From assembly GCA_902826505.1 (NCBI GenBank), contig CADEFG010000334.1:1-6095 (forward strand): a stretch of 6,095 nucleotides of DNA, written 5' to 3'. Numbering within the stretch: position 1 is the first letter of the stretch; each line of letters opens with the position of its first letter. The notes under the pieces are model-generated. The model saw only the letters and a list, made by a program, of their open reading frames with translations, was not told the origin of the DNA and ran no database searches. Shown here in pieces: positions 5,453 to 6,095 of the stretch. The translations under genes were made by a program, and so were the position numbers. The DNA is from an uncultured Acidobacteriota bacterium. GTDB taxonomy: Bacteria > Acidobacteriota > Blastocatellia > Pyrinomonadales > Pyrinomonadaceae.

Positions 5453-5989
5453 ATGGAATTGAGTATCGGGCAAAAGGTTGCGTATCCAACTCAAGGTGTC
5501 TGTGTCGTCGAAGACATCAAAAAACGCGATGGCGGCAACGATTCGGTAAGCTATTATTTTTTGCGTGTTCTGAGCGACAATTCGATCATTTTTGTGCCGA
5601 CCGAAAATGTCGAAACCGTCGGAATCCGTCCGGTCATTTCAGCCCGCCAATACAAAAAACTGGTCGAATTCATCGGGGCGGATTTCAGCGAAGTTTCGAG
5701 CGATTGGAAAATCCGCTCGCGCGAATATGCGCTGAAACTGCAATCGGGCGACGTTTTCGAAGCCGCCGACGTTTTGAAAAAACTGACGTTTCTCAGCCAC
5801 GAAAAAAAACTTTCATTTCGCGAACAAACTTTTTTGGAAAAAGCACGGTTTCTGATCGTTTCGGAAGTGACCAACGCCGATCTGGCGAGCGAAAAAACGA
5901 TCGAAAAAAAAATAGATGAATTAATCGAAAAAGCCTGCACCAAACATCTTCTGATCCAGCCGCGAGTTTTAGCCGCAACGAATCATTAA
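5453..5989 (+). CDS. carD: CarD/CdnL family RNA polymerase-binding transcription regulator
   Basis: CarD/CdnL proteins bind the RNA polymerase beta subunit and the upstream edge of the promoter bubble, stabilising open complexes, notably at rRNA promoters; they are cytoplasmic and often essential. From ATG 5453 the product is 178 residues, slightly longer than mycobacterial CarD. Seen: an amino-terminal Tudor-like RNA polymerase interaction domain (about 1-60) with the family opening IGQKVAYPTQGVCVVEDI and a strand FVPTENVETVGIRPV; then a helical DNA-binding domain with the tryptophan W85 in SSDWKIRSREY (equivalent to the bubble-wedging Trp of mycobacterial CarD), LQSGDVFEAADVLKKL and FREQTFLEKARFLIVSEV. 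The carboxy tail of about 20 residues beyond the usual end is unconserved. GAGGAG precedes the start. It has its own probable promoter and is likely independent of the Pho genes, adjacent rather than functionally tied. Confidence 0.95.
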   Translation: MELSIGQKVAYPTQGVCVVEDIKKRDGGNDSVSYYFLRVLSDNSIIFVPTENVETVGIRPVISARQYKKLVEFIGADFSEVSSDWKIRSREYALKLQSGDVFEAADVLKKLTFLSHEKKLSFREQTFLEKARFLIVSEVTNADLASEKTIEKKIDELIEKACTKHLLIQPRVLAATNH

Positions 5990-6070
5990 GAAAATGAGAG
6001 GTGAGAAAAGAGAGCTCAGAAGTAGAATCTTAGAGAAAACCCCGGGTAATTGAATTACAAGAAAGTTTCC

Positions 6071-6094
6071 CGCCAAGGCGCGAAGACGCCAAGG
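6071..6094. repeat. 8-nt tandem repeat, cut by the window edge
   Basis: Three consecutive units of the form CGCSAAGR: CGCCAAGG (6071-6078), CGCGAAGA (6079-6086) and CGCCAAGG (6087-6094); the array may continue past the window. GGCG (6077-6080) can also pair with CGCC (6087-6090). It lies 81 bp after the carD stop, in a purine-rich spacer (5990-6070) where I see no gene and no convincing terminator. Similar CGCxAAG-type arrays are seen between genes of many environmental bacteria, to my recollection; their role is not known to me. Confidence 0.7.
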
Positions 6095-6095
6095 T

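Noticed and set aside
6041..6058. CCCGGG and GTAAT-TGA-ATTAC palindromes after carD as a terminator
   Set aside because: Stems are only a few base pairs and no U-run follows; likely chance.

Overview
This 6.1-kb window is an ordinary bacterial chromosome segment, densely packed and without any prophage, insertion sequence, CRISPR array, rRNA or tRNA that I can see. It carries seven protein genes. An incomplete exopolyphosphatase/GppA-type gene runs leftward off the start of the window. Six genes run rightward: a two-CBS-domain protein, a SixA-type phosphohistidine phosphatase, PhoU, an OmpR/PhoB-type response regulator, a PhoR-like PAS histidine kinase, and a CarD/CdnL-type RNA polymerase-binding regulator. 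The mixed GC content, the many AAA/TTT runs, weak Shine-Dalgarno sequences and the CarD gene suggest a non-proteobacterial lineage. An acidobacterium of the Blastocatellia type is my best guess, but it is an impression from style and gene content, not something the sequence proves.

Layout: 1-1357 (minus) ppx-like gene, open at the left edge. 1358-1408 is a short AT-rich divergent spacer. 1409-1882 is the CBS protein. 1883-2030 is an AT-rich spacer with small inverted repeats. 2031-2537 is the SixA-like gene. 2538-2695 is the most informative spacer, with four TTAACA-like hexamers at exactly 11-bp spacing that overlap a promoter, followed by a hairpin in the phoU leader. 2696-3355 is phoU. 3356-3457 is a long inverted repeat built on a 14-nt tandem unit. 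3458-4141 is the phoB-like gene. 4142-4225 is a structured spacer. 4226-5299 is the phoR-like kinase. 5300-5452 is the carD leader. 5453-5989 is carD. 5990-6095 ends in an 8-nt tandem repeat cut by the window edge.

Together the genes point to phosphate and polyphosphate homeostasis. PhoU, the response regulator and the kinase form a phosphate-signalling set, and the tandem hexamers before phoU look like a Pho box through which the regulator may control its own operon. The Ppx-like enzyme, encoded on the other strand a short distance away, would degrade polyphosphate or (p)ppGpp-type substrates. No Pst transporter genes are present here, and the kinase has no membrane segment, so how phosphate status reaches it is an open question. 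The strongest observations are the Pho-box-like array, the membrane-free kinase, and three different repeat-like elements in the spacers. I see no evidence for a wholly new system.
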